Assembly (NCBI RefSeq): GCF_050699935.1
Contig: NZ_JBOHGB010000004.1
Location: forward strand, 1-64,000
Source: Actinophytocola sp050699935
GTDB taxonomy: Bacteria > Actinomycetota > Actinomycetes > Mycobacteriales > Pseudonocardiaceae
Length of the DNA: 64,000 nucleotides
Direction of reading: 5' to 3'
The notes under the pieces are model-generated. The model was not told the DNA's origin. It made no database searches and worked only from the letters and a program-made list of their open reading frames with translations. Positions within the stretch are counted from its first letter, which is position 1. Every line of letters begins with the position of its first letter. Positions 17,721 to 26,234 of the stretch are shown here, in pieces. The translations under genes and the position numbers were made by a program.

Positions 17721-18896
17721 TTGACGCGACCCACGTATGTTGCCGGTGTCGGCATGACACCCTTCGGCAAGTTTCCGGACGCCCAGCTGCAAACCCTGGG
17801 CCGCGACGCCGCGTACCTGGCGCTGCGGGACGCCGGCGTCCCGCAGCGCGCGATCGAGGTGATCGCTTGCGGCTGCGCGCGCAGCGGCATCCTGCAGGGC
17901 CGGGAGAGCGGGGTTGGTCAGCTGGTCGGCTGGACGCTGGGCATCGAGGGTGTTCCGGTGTACAACGAGAAGGCCTACTGTGCCTCCGGCGCGATGGCGT
18001 TCAACGTGGCCAACATGGCCGTGGCCGGCGGGTTCCACGACGTGGCACTGGTCGTCGGCGTGGAGCAGATGTCCCGCCGCGACGGCAAGGGGCGGCCGAT
18101 CACCTCCGACGGCATGCAACTGGAGACTGAGCTCGGTTTCACGCCCCCGGTCTACTACGCGCTGGCCGCGCGTCGGCACATGGCCGAGCACGGCACCACT
18201 CGCGAGCAGATCGCGCAGGTCGCGGTGAAGAACCGCCAGGCCGCGGCGCTGAACCCGATAGCGCAGTACCGTGACCCGATCACGGTGGCCGACGTTCTGG
18301 CCTCGCGCCAGGTCGCCGGCCCGCTGCACCTGCTGGACTGCTGCCCGACCGGGGACGGCGCCGCGGCCGCGGTGATCGTCAGTGACGAGGGCGCTGCTCG
18401 GCTCCGCCTGACGCCGCGAGTGCGAGTGTCGGCCGCGGTTGCCGGCACCGGCCTATACCGTGACCAGGCCCGCGACCTGACCTCCTTCTCACTGGATGAG
18501 TCATGTGCCCGCCGCGCCTACGAGCAGGCAGGACTCGGCCCGGCGGACATCAGCGTGGCCGAGGTGCACGACTCGTTCTCCATCGCGGAGATCATCCACT
18601 ACGAGGACCTCGGGTTCTGCGCGCGCGGCGAGGGCGGACGGCTGGTCGCCGAAGGGGTGACCACGCTGGGCGGCAAGCTGCCGGTGAGCACCAGCGGCGG
18701 CCTGCTCACCCGAGGCCACCCACTCGGCGCCACGGGCGTGGCCCAGATCGTGGAACTGACCGACCAGCTTCGGGGCCGGTCCGGGCCACGCCAGGTGACC
18801 GACGCCCGGGTCGGTCTGGCGCACATCTCCGGCGGCTTCCACGAGGGCGACTTCGCCACCAGCGGCGTGACGATTCTGGAGCGACTCAGCGCCTGA
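17721..18896 (+). CDS. thiolase (SCP-x type), second copy in block B
   Basis: A 391-residue thiolase starting MTRPTYVAGVGMTPFGKFPD, with Cys87 in AYCASGAMAF, VAEVHDSFSIAEI, and GGLLTRGHPLGATG at the C-terminal active-site loop. TTG at 17721 was preferred because GGTGAG lies 5 bp upstream; the TTG at 17718 would leave too little spacing. First gene of the rightward unit 17721-21968. Followed 25 bp later by a DUF35 gene, its probable partner. Chain-cleaving step in block B. Confidence 0.92.
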   Translation: MTRPTYVAGVGMTPFGKFPDAQLQTLGRDAAYLALRDAGVPQRAIEVIACGCARSGILQGRESGVGQLVGWTLGIEGVPVYNEKAYCASGAMAFNVANMAVAGGFHDVALVVGVEQMSRRDGKGRPITSDGMQLETELGFTPPVYYALAARRHMAEHGTTREQIAQVAVKNRQAAALNPIAQYRDPITVADVLASRQVAGPLHLLDCCPTGDGAAAAVIVSDEGAARLRLTPRVRVSAAVAGTGLYRDQARDLTSFSLDESCARRAYEQAGLGPADISVAEVHDSFSIAEIIHYEDLGFCARGEGGRLVAEGVTTLGGKLPVSTSGGLLTRGHPLGATGVAQIVELTDQLRGRSGPRQVTDARVGLAHISGGFHEGDFATSGVTILERLSA

Positions 18897-18921
18897 CGCG
18901 CGTCAAGGGAGGTGTGGGGCG

Positions 18922-19320
18922 ATGGTCGACCGCGAGGGCAGCCGAGCACTAGAGCAGGTGGTTGGGCAGGACGAGTCCGGCCGGCTGTGTCTGATCGGCG
19001 GTCGCTGCGACAGCTGCGGAGAGATCCGATACCCGTATCGGGAGCTGTGTCCGATCGACCTGGGTGAGATGCGGCGACACGCCCTGTCCGGGCACGGAGT
19101 CGTCTATGAGGCGGTGCTGGTGGCGCTCGCTCCCAGCGGTTTTCAGGCGCCCTACTGGGTCGGCTACGTCGACATGGCCGAAGGAGTGCGGGTGTTCGCC
19201 CCGCTGGCCGTTGCCGAGGGCGCACCGGAACCGAAACACGGCGACCGGGTCAGGGTCGAGTTCCACTCCTTCGGAGACGGAACCGACCAGTTCGTCCGGC
19301 CTGTGTTCCACCAACGCTGA
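18922..19320 (+). CDS. Zn-ribbon/OB-fold protein (DUF35), thiolase partner
   Basis: A 132-residue DUF35 protein with rubredoxin-like ribbon residues GRCDSCGEIRYP then ELCPID, followed by an OB-fold (GHGVVYEAVLV ... WVGYVDMAEGVRVFAPL). Only three of the four expected Zn ligands are visible: the last position of the second CxxC is Asp. These proteins stabilise or couple SCP-x-type thiolases. GTG/ATG context: GGAGGTGTGGGGCG precedes the ATG at 18922. Confidence 0.85.
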   Translation: MVDREGSRALEQVVGQDESGRLCLIGGRCDSCGEIRYPYRELCPIDLGEMRRHALSGHGVVYEAVLVALAPSGFQAPYWVGYVDMAEGVRVFAPLAVAEGAPEPKHGDRVRVEFHSFGDGTDQFVRPVFHQR

Positions 19321-19344
19321 GCACCCCGAGCAGAAGGAACCAAG

Positions 19345-20130
19345 ATGGAATTCCATGACGTGCGATACGAGGCGGCCGAGGGTGTTGCCCGAATCACCAT
19401 CAACAGGCCAGAGAGGTACAACGCGTTCCGAAGGGAGACCCTGGACGAGTTGATCCAGTCCTTCAGCCAGGCCGAGGCCGACCCGCAAGTCGGAGTTGTC
19501 GTGCTGACCGGAGCCGGCGAGAAGGCGTTCTGCTCCGGCGGCGACATCAGCTGGGAAGACGACTCCGACTCGGCGGGTGCGGTGCAGATGAACCGCCGCA
19601 CCACGACCCTGTCGATGATCATGCGCGGCTGCGGGAAGCCGGTCATCGCCCGGGTACGTGGCTACGCTGTCGGTGGCGGCAACGAGCTCCAGCTGCTCTG
19701 CGACCTGACCGTGGCCTCCGAGGACGCCAAGTTCGGGCAGGCCGGCCCAAAGATGGGTAGCGTTCCGATCTGGTGGGGGACCCAGCTACTCCCCCGGCTC
19801 GTGGGTGAGAAACGCGCCCGCGAGATCGTCATGCTCTGCGAGCAGTACACCGCCGCTCAGGCGCTGGAGATGGGCTGGATCAACAAGGTGGTGCCGGCCG
19901 AGGAACTCGACACCGCGGTCGACACCTGGTGCCAGCGCCTGCTCTCGCTGAGCCCGCAGGCGCTGCGTGTGGCCAAGCTGTCCCTCAACTTCGAGTCCGA
20001 CCAGCTGTGGCCCTCGGTGCTGCACGGCCATCAGATGATCTCGTTCATCCACGATACGGACGAGTTTCACGAGGGCACGAAGGCATTCCTAGAGAAGCGC
20101 CCGCCGAACTTCGGTCGGTTTCGGAGGTGA
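19345..20130 (+). CDS. crotonase-fold hydrolase, BadI/MenB-like (2-ketocyclohexanecarboxyl-CoA hydrolase-like)
   Basis: A 261-residue crotonase. Oxyanion-hole elements are AFCSGGD (62-67) and GYAVGGGNEL (107-115), then FGQAGPKMGSV and the C-terminal DTDEFHEGTKAFLEKRPPNF. This combination resembles BadI, which opens the ring of 2-ketocyclohexane-1-carboxyl-CoA by hydrolysis, and its relative MenB, more than chain enoyl-CoA hydratases. If correct, it makes a dicarboxylic acyl-CoA for the neighbouring thiolases. It overlaps the CoA-transferase start by 4 bp (GTGA). Subfamily call is from recalled motif similarity. Confidence 0.75.
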   Translation: MEFHDVRYEAAEGVARITINRPERYNAFRRETLDELIQSFSQAEADPQVGVVVLTGAGEKAFCSGGDISWEDDSDSAGAVQMNRRTTTLSMIMRGCGKPVIARVRGYAVGGGNELQLLCDLTVASEDAKFGQAGPKMGSVPIWWGTQLLPRLVGEKRAREIVMLCEQYTAAQALEMGWINKVVPAEELDTAVDTWCQRLLSLSPQALRVAKLSLNFESDQLWPSVLHGHQMISFIHDTDEFHEGTKAFLEKRPPNFGRFRR

Positions 20131-21968
20131 CGGCACGAGGCCGGGGTGGCCCGGGAGGTACGGACCGCACGCCCGAGCAGGACATGGCCAGCCTGGCGGA
20201 TCGGCTCGAGCACCGCTTCCGGTTGCCGGCGAACAGCGGGACTTCCAAGGTCACCACGCTTGCCGAGGCGCTGCGCACCCATGTCACACCCGGCTCGACG
20301 GTGCATGTGGCGTACTCCGACGCCAGGCCCAACGCGGCACTGTTCGAGCTGGCCCGGGTCTTCGCCGGCACGAAGCCAAGGCTGACACTGGTCACGGCGG
20401 GGCTGGTGAACGCGCAGCACGCGCTGCTCGAGCTCGGCGTGGTGGACCGGGTGATCGCGTCCTTCGCCGGGGAGAACTACCCGCTTGCGCGGCCGAACCC
20501 GGCGATGGTGCGCGCGGTCCGCGAAGGGCGGGTCCGGATCGAGAACTGGTCGCTGTGGAGCCTCATCGCGCGTCTGGCCGCGGGCGCGCTCGGCGTGTCG
20601 CACTTTCCCGTCCGCTCCCTGGCCGGTAGCTCGATGGCCATCGAGGCCGCCGCCCGCGGCGAGTACATGGAGCTGGCAGGAGACGATTCCGCGGAACCCA
20701 CCAGCCTGGTCTCCGCTCTGCGGCCGGACGTCGTGGTCATGCAGGCGGTGGCTGCGGACCCGCAGGGCAACGTGATCATGTCGGCGCCCTACGGGGAGAG
20801 CCACTGGGGAGCGCTGGCCGCGCGGCGCGGCGTCATCGCCTGCGTCGAGCGGATCGTCGACACGGCGACCATCAGGCAGCTCAACACGCTGGTGCGCGTC
20901 CCAGCTCATGCCGTGCTGGCGGTCTGTGAGGTACCGTTCGGCAGCCATCCATACGGGCTGTACAACCCGGGCGTCCCCGATGTGCACAGCTACGTCGAGG
21001 ACGAGGAGTTCGTCGCCGACGCGCTGGCCGCCGCCGGCGACCCGGATGGGTTCCTGGACTGGATCGAGAGCTGGATACTCGGCGTCAGGGACCACTCGGG
21101 GTACCTGGACCGCCTCGGTTCGGCCCGGCTGGCCCGGCTGGCTGACTCGGCCGGCGAGGACGTATGGCGCGCGGAGTTGAGCCCCCATTGGTCCTCCGGC
21201 GCCCCCGCGACCGACCTCGAGACCCAGGTGGTGCTGACCGCGCGGCAGCTCGCCCGCCGGGTGCGGGCAGGTGACCACCAGGCGGTGCTTGCCGGCGTTG
21301 GCTTGGCCAACCTCTCGGCGTGGGTGGGCGTGGAGAACCTGCGCGACACCGGCGTGGACGTGCAGCTGATGTCCGAGATCGGCATGTTCGGCTACACGCC
21401 GCGGCCCGGCGAGCCGTTCATCTTCGCCAACCGGAACGTGCCCACCTGCACCATGCTCACCGACGTCATGGGGGTGCTCGGCACACTCGTCGCCGGCGAT
21501 GCGACCCGCTCGATCGGCGTCATCGGCGCGGGTCAGATCGACCGCACCGGCGCCACCAACTCCACCTACTCACCCACCGGCAGCTTCATCGTCGGCTCCG
21601 GCGGCGCGAACGATCTCATGACGGCCGCTCAGGAGGTCGTGGTCACGGTCAGCCACCTGCCGGGGCGGCTCGTGGCCGAGGTGCCCTACGTGACCTGTCC
21701 GGGCGACCGGGTGCGCAGCATCGTGACCACGCTGGGTGTCTTCGAGCGGGCGGAAGGCGCCGAGTTCGTGCTGAGCCGCACGTCGCCGGCCGCGGGCCAG
21801 GACCAGCGCGCGGCAGTCGACCGGATCCGCTCGTGTACCGGCTGGGACTTCGACCTCGCCCGAGACCTGTCGTCGGAGCCGCCACCCACCCGCACCGAGC
21901 TCGACCAGCTGCGGGTCTTCGATCCACAGTCGTTGTTCCTCGGGCGTCACTCCAGCTTGAGCCCCTGA
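20127..21968 (+). CDS. family I CoA-transferase, alpha and beta subunits fused
   Basis: About 613 residues. The N-terminal half resembles the A subunit (VHVAYSDARPNAALFELARVF) and the C-terminal half the B subunit, with GVGLANLSAWVGV and MSEIGMFGYTPRPGEPF; the Glu of SEIG is at the nucleophile position of glutaconate-type enzymes. Both halves are usually separate genes, so this is a fusion. GTG 20127 was chosen for its GTGA overlap with the BadI-like stop; ATG 20184 is the alternative. The end overlaps the convergent GntR gene by 22 bp. It moves CoA onto an acid, plausibly the ring-opened dicarboxylate. Confidence 0.85.
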   Translation: MTARGRGGPGGTDRTPEQDMASLADRLEHRFRLPANSGTSKVTTLAEALRTHVTPGSTVHVAYSDARPNAALFELARVFAGTKPRLTLVTAGLVNAQHALLELGVVDRVIASFAGENYPLARPNPAMVRAVREGRVRIENWSLWSLIARLAAGALGVSHFPVRSLAGSSMAIEAAARGEYMELAGDDSAEPTSLVSALRPDVVVMQAVAADPQGNVIMSAPYGESHWGALAARRGVIACVERIVDTATIRQLNTLVRVPAHAVLAVCEVPFGSHPYGLYNPGVPDVHSYVEDEEFVADALAAAGDPDGFLDWIESWILGVRDHSGYLDRLGSARLARLADSAGEDVWRAELSPHWSSGAPATDLETQVVLTARQLARRVRAGDHQAVLAGVGLANLSAWVGVENLRDTGVDVQLMSEIGMFGYTPRPGEPFIFANRNVPTCTMLTDVMGVLGTLVAGDATRSIGVIGAGQIDRTGATNSTYSPTGSFIVGSGGANDLMTAAQEVVVTVSHLPGRLVAEVPYVTCPGDRVRSIVTTLGVFERAEGAEFVLSRTSPAAGQDQRAAVDRIRSCTGWDFDLARDLSSEPPPTRTELDQLRVFDPQSLFLGRHSSLSP

Positions 21969-22639
21969 GACTCCAGGTAGGCGATCAGTCCGTTGCCAGA
22001 CGCGACAACGTGCTCCAGCATCAGCCGCTCGACATCGTCATGCCTGCCCTCCCGCATGGCTAACAGGATCTGGTAATGCTCTCGGTTGGACTTGATCGAC
22101 CAGTCCGGCACCTGGACCAGGAAGTCCTGTGGCACGTCGAGGGACACCGCGCGGATTGCGGCGAGCAGCTTGCGCGACCCCGACAGGCGGTTGATCTGAC
22201 GGTGCAACGACCAGTTCAGCCCCGCCATAGCGGACTGGTCACGCGACTTGGCCGCGGCGATCATCTTGCGGTGCAGCTCGTCGAGCTCGTCGAGCTCGGC
22301 GTCCGAAGCCCGCTCCGAGGCCCGGCGTGCCGCCAGTCCGGTCAGCATCCCCTCGACCAGGAACGAGTCGGCCAGGTCCGCCTTGCTCAGCGGCGCGACG
22401 ACGGTGTGCTGGCCGCTGTCGACAGTGAGCAGGCCCTCGTGTGAGAGGGCGCGCAACCCGTCCCGCACCGGCATGCGGCTGGTGCCGAACTGCTCGCACA
22501 GCTGCTGTTGGGCCAGCCGGGTCCCTGGCTTGATGCGTCCGAGCAGAATGTCGCGGCGAAGAACGTCGGCTATCTGGCTTCCGAGGAAAGCCCGATGCAC
22601 CGAATTCCGCCCGCGGGCACGATTTGAATTGACATCCAC
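21947..22639 (-). CDS. GntR-family regulator, FadR subfamily (FCD domain), block B
   Basis: A 230-residue regulator: winged HTH at ~20-80 (SQIADVLRRDILLGRIKPGT; FGTSRMPVRDGLRALSHEGL) and a helical FCD ligand domain at ~90-220 (LNWSLHRQINRLSG). GTG 22639 follows a strong GGGAGGAG with 6-bp spacing. It is the distal gene of the leftward unit 28182-21947 and the only regulator inside block B, so it is the prime candidate for the six GTATAC palindromes. A half-site at 22681-22696 suggests extra autoregulation. Confidence 0.88.
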   Translation of the reverse strand: MDVNSNRARGRNSVHRAFLGSQIADVLRRDILLGRIKPGTRLAQQQLCEQFGTSRMPVRDGLRALSHEGLLTVDSGQHTVVAPLSKADLADSFLVEGMLTGLAARRASERASDAELDELDELHRKMIAAAKSRDQSAMAGLNWSLHRQINRLSGSRKLLAAIRAVSLDVPQDFLVQVPDWSIKSNREHYQILLAMREGRHDDVERLMLEHVVASGNGLIAYLESQGLKLE

Positions 22640-22680
22640 TGTTCTCCTCCCGAACACAGGGGCGCCACACGCAGGGGCGA

Positions 22681-22696
22681 GGGGGTACTACCGTAT
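22681..22696. promoter_or_regulatory. degenerate operator half-site upstream of the GntR gene
   Basis: GGGGGTACTACCGTAT keeps only the right half (TACCGTAT) of the block B palindrome, 42 bp upstream of the GTG at 22639 in a 95-bp gap. Confidence 0.35.
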
Positions 22697-22734
22697 GTTG
22701 GCGTCGGCCGGTGCGTCACTATAGTCGGCAAAGA

Positions 22735-23112
22735 TCAATCCGACCTGAGGCGCCGCGGGCGGTGCCTCAGGTCGGCGAGCAGGTCGATCTCCTCGGCCAC
22801 GAACGCCTCCCGCCACGACACCATGCCCAGCACGTTGTTCACCTCGCCCCGCGCACCAGCCAGGTCGGCATAGGTCGCCTCGACGGTGGCGCGATCGGTG
22901 CACCAAAACTCGCTGACCACATCCACGGCCGGTTCGTTGTTCGGCCACGGCGACCGGGGCCCCGGTGCCACCACGAAGGATCCCGTGTACTTGAGCAGGC
23001 GCTCGCCGCCGACCTCAGCGGCGTGCCGAGCATGCTCCCCGAGAAACCAGCTCTCAAAGTCATCACTGGAGATATGCGCTCTCCGTTTGAGCAACACAAT
23101 GGCCTTGTACAA
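22735..23112 (-). CDS. EthD-like dimeric alpha/beta-barrel protein
   Basis: A 125-residue protein starting MYKAIVLLKRRAHISSDDFE and containing FLGEHARHAAEVGG, the pattern of the EthD/ferredoxin-like dimeric barrel family (members act in dye, ether or polyketide-like ring chemistry or have unknown roles). It follows the isochorismatase-like gene by 12 bp in the 28182-21947 unit. Function in block B unknown; a small accessory enzyme is likely. Confidence 0.7.
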   Translation of the reverse strand: MYKAIVLLKRRAHISSDDFESWFLGEHARHAAEVGGERLLKYTGSFVVAPGPRSPWPNNEPAVDVVSEFWCTDRATVEATYADLAGARGEVNNVLGMVSWREAFVAEEIDLLADLRHRPRRLRSD

Positions 23113-23124
23113 TTTCCACTTCCT

Positions 23125-23793
23125 TCAACTCCGCCATTCTTCGACAATGGCACCGGTCGACCACACGCCGCCGTGGTAGCTTCCGAACATTTCCACGAAG
23201 TGTTCCTGGCGTGCCTGGCTGTAAGTCGCGGTCGCGTCCGCGGCGAGCACGGTCACATACCCGCGGTCGGCCGCGTCCCGGGCGGTCAGCCCGACGCACG
23301 CGTCCGTCGCTGTACCACATACCACCAGGTTCGCCACCTCGAGATTGCGCAGCAGGGCATCCAGGCCCGTGGTGGTGAACGCGCTGGTGGAGAACTTCCG
23401 CAGGACGATCTCCGCCGCACCGGGCCGGCAGCTGTCGACGATCCGGTACTCGTGGGTGTCCACCCGCGGCACGAACCCGATGTCGAGGACGTGACCGCGC
23501 CGGGTCCGGAGGTAGTCCCGCGCGCCGTCCATGACGTATCCGTTGGCGGTGTAGACGACGGAAACGCCGGCCTCCCGCGCCGCCCGCACCAGCGTGGCCA
23601 CGTTTGGCACGAGCGTGCCGGCGGCACGCTCGGCGAAATACGCATGGCCGGCCGGATCCCGCTCGCGCAAGTACCGGGTCCAGCCGGTCTCCTGGTCAAG
23701 GTAGGCCACCTGCATGTCGACCACGAGCAGCGCGGTGTCCACCGGTGCGAGCCGCTCGACCCGCACGCCCAGCAGGGACGCGTTCAACGCCAT
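23125..23793 (-). CDS. isochorismatase-family cysteine hydrolase
   Basis: A 222-residue hydrolase with the family triad: Asp in LLVVDMQVAYL, Lys in LRKFSTSAF, and Cys in VCGTATDACVGLTARDA. Family members cleave isochorismate, nicotinamide, N-carbamoyl amines and similar amide/ether bonds. ATG 23793 was chosen over upstream codons because it overlaps the permease stop by 10 bp and gives the usual length. It is intact, unlike the broken homologue at 48503-48873. Confidence 0.88.
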   Translation of the reverse strand: MALNASLLGVRVERLAPVDTALLVVDMQVAYLDQETGWTRYLRERDPAGHAYFAERAAGTLVPNVATLVRAAREAGVSVVYTANGYVMDGARDYLRTRRGHVLDIGFVPRVDTHEYRIVDSCRPGAAEIVLRKFSTSAFTTTGLDALLRNLEVANLVVCGTATDACVGLTARDAADRGYVTVLAADATATYSQARQEHFVEMFGSYHGGVWSTGAIVEEWRS

Positions 23794-24584
23794 CGGATCA
23801 TCCGCTTCTCCAGCAAGCTCGAGACGATGTCCAGGACCAGCGCGAGCAGGGCGGTCACGATCACCCAGCCGAGCACCTCGGTCATGTCGAATCGGGCCAG
23901 CGCGACCGCCATCCGCGCCCCGACCCCGCCCAGCGTGCCGAACATCTCCGCGATGATCGCCGCGCCGAGCCCAAGCGCCAGCGCCTGCCGGAATGCGGAG
24001 AACAGGAACGGCAGCGCGTTGGGGACGTAGAGGCACCGCAGCAGCATCCACGGCCGGGCGCCCATCAGCCGCATAGAACTCGCCGAGGCATCATCCACAT
24101 TGTCCAGCGAGGCGTAGGTGCTGAGCAGGAAGACGATGACGGCCTGGGAGAAGACCACCACGATCGAGGACGCGAGCCCGGTGCCGAACCAGACGATGAA
24201 CAGCGGGATCAGGGCCAGCCGGGGGACGGTGTAGAACGCCATGAGGACCGGGTCGATCGCCCGGCGCACCAACTCGGACCGACTCAGTGTCACGGCCGCC
24301 ACGACGCCGATGACCAGCCCCAGGCCCATCCCGACGCCGACACCGAGCGCCGTGGTGCCGATGGCTTGCCACGACTCGGGATCGCGGCCTATCGTCATCA
24401 TCTCGGGGAGCACGTCCGACGGGCGACTGACCACGATCGCCCGTCCCAAACCGCTACGCACGTAGCCTTCCCAGCAGGCCAACACGAAGATCACGAGCAG
24501 GGCGTGCAGCCCAGCGCGACGCAGCCGCACGCCCCCTGCGTCGACTCTCGAGAGGCGTGCTCGAGTTGTCACCGCCCGGTTCAT
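23784..24584 (-). CDS. ABC transporter permease 2 (SsuC/TauC type), block B importer
   Basis: A 266-residue permease with about six membrane segments (LHALLVIFVLACWEGYV first) and the coupling loop SMRLMGARPWMLLRCLYVPNA. The ATG at 24584 overlaps the ATPase stop as ATGA. A second, clearly different permease of the same type is encoded at 25397-26179 on the other side of the ATPase gene, so the channel may be a heterodimer. Confidence 0.9.
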   Translation of the reverse strand: MNRAVTTRARLSRVDAGGVRLRRAGLHALLVIFVLACWEGYVRSGLGRAIVVSRPSDVLPEMMTIGRDPESWQAIGTTALGVGVGMGLGLVIGVVAAVTLSRSELVRRAIDPVLMAFYTVPRLALIPLFIVWFGTGLASSIVVVFSQAVIVFLLSTYASLDNVDDASASSMRLMGARPWMLLRCLYVPNALPFLFSAFRQALALGLGAAIIAEMFGTLGGVGARMAVALARFDMTEVLGWVIVTALLALVLDIVSSLLEKRMIRWR

Positions 24585-25387
24585 GTCCGGCCCGACAGCG
24601 CGATTTGGGCCTCGTCCTTGAGCGCGAGCCACAGCGACTCGTACAGCTCCACCCACTCCTTGGTCCCGGCCAGCGTCTCGATCGAACGCGGACGCTTGAT
24701 CGAGACCGGCAGCTCGAACTTGGCCCGACCCGGCCGCGCGCTCATACAGATTATCCGATCGCCGACCAGGATCGCCTCGTTGAGATCATGGGTGACGAAG
24801 ATGACCGTCTTGCGGTCCCGCTCCCATGCCGCGAGAAATTCCAGCTGCATCAGGAGTCTGGTCTGCGCGTCCAAGGCACCGAACGGCTCGTCCATCAGCA
24901 GGACCGTGGGATCCTGAGCGAGCACCTGCACCAGTTGCACCCGCTTGCGCATACCGCCGGAGAGCGCGTTGGGATACATCTTGGCGAACTGTTCGAGTCC
25001 GGCGGTACGCAGCAGGCCGAGCGCGATGCCGGCCCGGTCCTTGACGCCCTGGAACCGCAGCGGCAGCGCGACGTTGTCCAATGTGGTCAGCCAGGGCAAC
25101 AGTGTGTCGCGCTGGAACATGTAGCCGATGGACTTGCCACGCGACGCACCGCGTGAGTCGTCCACCACGGCCTTGCCCGAGACCGCTACCGAACCGTCCA
25201 TCTTGGACTTCGTGATGCCGGCCAGCACGTTCAGTACGGTCGACTTGCCGCAACCACTTGGTCCGACGAGGCACAGGATCTCGCCTTCACCCACCTCGAA
25301 CGACAGGTCGTCCAGCGCGAGCACCGCGGGCTCGCTCAACTTCGGCCGGAACTCAACCGAGAGCCGGTCCACAGTTACTGAGGTCAT
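24581..25387 (-). CDS. ABC transporter ATP-binding protein (SsuB/TauB type), block B
   Basis: A 268-residue ATPase: Walker A GPSGCGKST at 42-50, Q-loop YMFQRDTLLPW, signature LSGGM at 142-146, Walker B VLLMDEP at ~162-168, and FVTHD. Closest in style to the block A ATPase at 3335-4231 but without its long N-terminal extension. It lies between two permease genes and serves both. Confidence 0.93.
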   Translation of the reverse strand: MTSVTVDRLSVEFRPKLSEPAVLALDDLSFEVGEGEILCLVGPSGCGKSTVLNVLAGITKSKMDGSVAVSGKAVVDDSRGASRGKSIGYMFQRDTLLPWLTTLDNVALPLRFQGVKDRAGIALGLLRTAGLEQFAKMYPNALSGGMRKRVQLVQVLAQDPTVLLMDEPFGALDAQTRLLMQLEFLAAWERDRKTVIFVTHDLNEAILVGDRIICMSARPGRAKFELPVSIKRPRSIETLAGTKEWVELYESLWLALKDEAQIALSGRT

Positions 25388-25396
25388 CCGTACTCC

Positions 25397-26179
25397 TTAG
25401 TGCCTCAGCCGGGCGGCCACAGCATCGACCACGGCGTTCGCGACGAGCGTGATGACCGCGAGCACCAGCACCACACTGAACAGCCCCGCGACGTCGAAGA
25501 CGCCCGCGCGCAACCGAAGTAGCGCTCCGAGCCCGTAGGGGACGATCAACATCTCGGTGATCACCGTGCCCAGCAGGGCCAGGGACAAACCCAGCCGCGC
25601 CGCGGCGATCAGTGACGACAGCGCGGAGGGAACTATCACCAACCGCCACACGCTGGACGCCCTGCCACCGAGAATGCGGATGGACTGCACCAGGTCCTCC
25701 CGCCGCTCGGCGAACCCGCCGTACGCGCCGAACAGGACCGGGAACAGCACCAGCGAGGCCGCCACGGCGACCTCGCTGGACGCGCCGAGCCCAAAGAACA
25801 GTACGAAGAGCGGGACCAGGATCACTCGCGGCATCGAGTTCAGGAACGTGAGGTACGGGCTGAGGAGGCGGAACGCACCCGGTATCGCGAAGCAGATCAC
25901 CGCACCGACGATGCCGATCACCATACCCACCACCAGGCCCACCGCGGTGTAGAGCGACGTATGCGCCACGTCCTGCCAGAACGCGGCCGACCGGACGTCG
26001 GTGTACACGGCGGCGACCGTGTCGGTGACCGAGGGCAGGACCGAGCGATCGACGAGTCCCAATCCAGTGACCAGCTGCCAGGCGAGCAGGATCACTGCGA
26101 CGGCCAGCAGCCAACCGAAGGTTCGGAGCATGCGGTACCCATAAGCCACCGGGCGGCGATCGAACCTCGTGCTTGCCAC
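25397..26179 (-). CDS. ABC transporter permease 1 (SsuC/TauC type), block B importer
   Basis: A 260-residue permease; hydrophobic segments start at LRTFGWLLAVAVILLAWQLV, with the coupling loop SIRILGGRASSVWRLVIVPSA. GTG 26179 was chosen because GGAGGAG lies 6 bp upstream; longer readings would extend into the signal region of other frames. It follows the solute-binding protein by 55 bp and precedes the ATPase by 9 bp. Confidence 0.9.
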   Translation of the reverse strand: MASTRFDRRPVAYGYRMLRTFGWLLAVAVILLAWQLVTGLGLVDRSVLPSVTDTVAAVYTDVRSAAFWQDVAHTSLYTAVGLVVGMVIGIVGAVICFAIPGAFRLLSPYLTFLNSMPRVILVPLFVLFFGLGASSEVAVAASLVLFPVLFGAYGGFAERREDLVQSIRILGGRASSVWRLVIVPSALSSLIAAARLGLSLALLGTVITEMLIVPYGLGALLRLRAGVFDVAGLFSVVLVLAVITLVANAVVDAVAARLRH

Positions 26180-26234
26180 CTCTGACTCCTCCTTCCCCGA
26201 TGGGCGGGCCGAGTCAAACTCACCTAGAACTCGC

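Noticed and set aside
18453..18464. CTATACCGTGAC inside the thiolase gene, resembling an operator half-site
   Set aside because: Only a half match and within coding DNA; not counted in the regulon.
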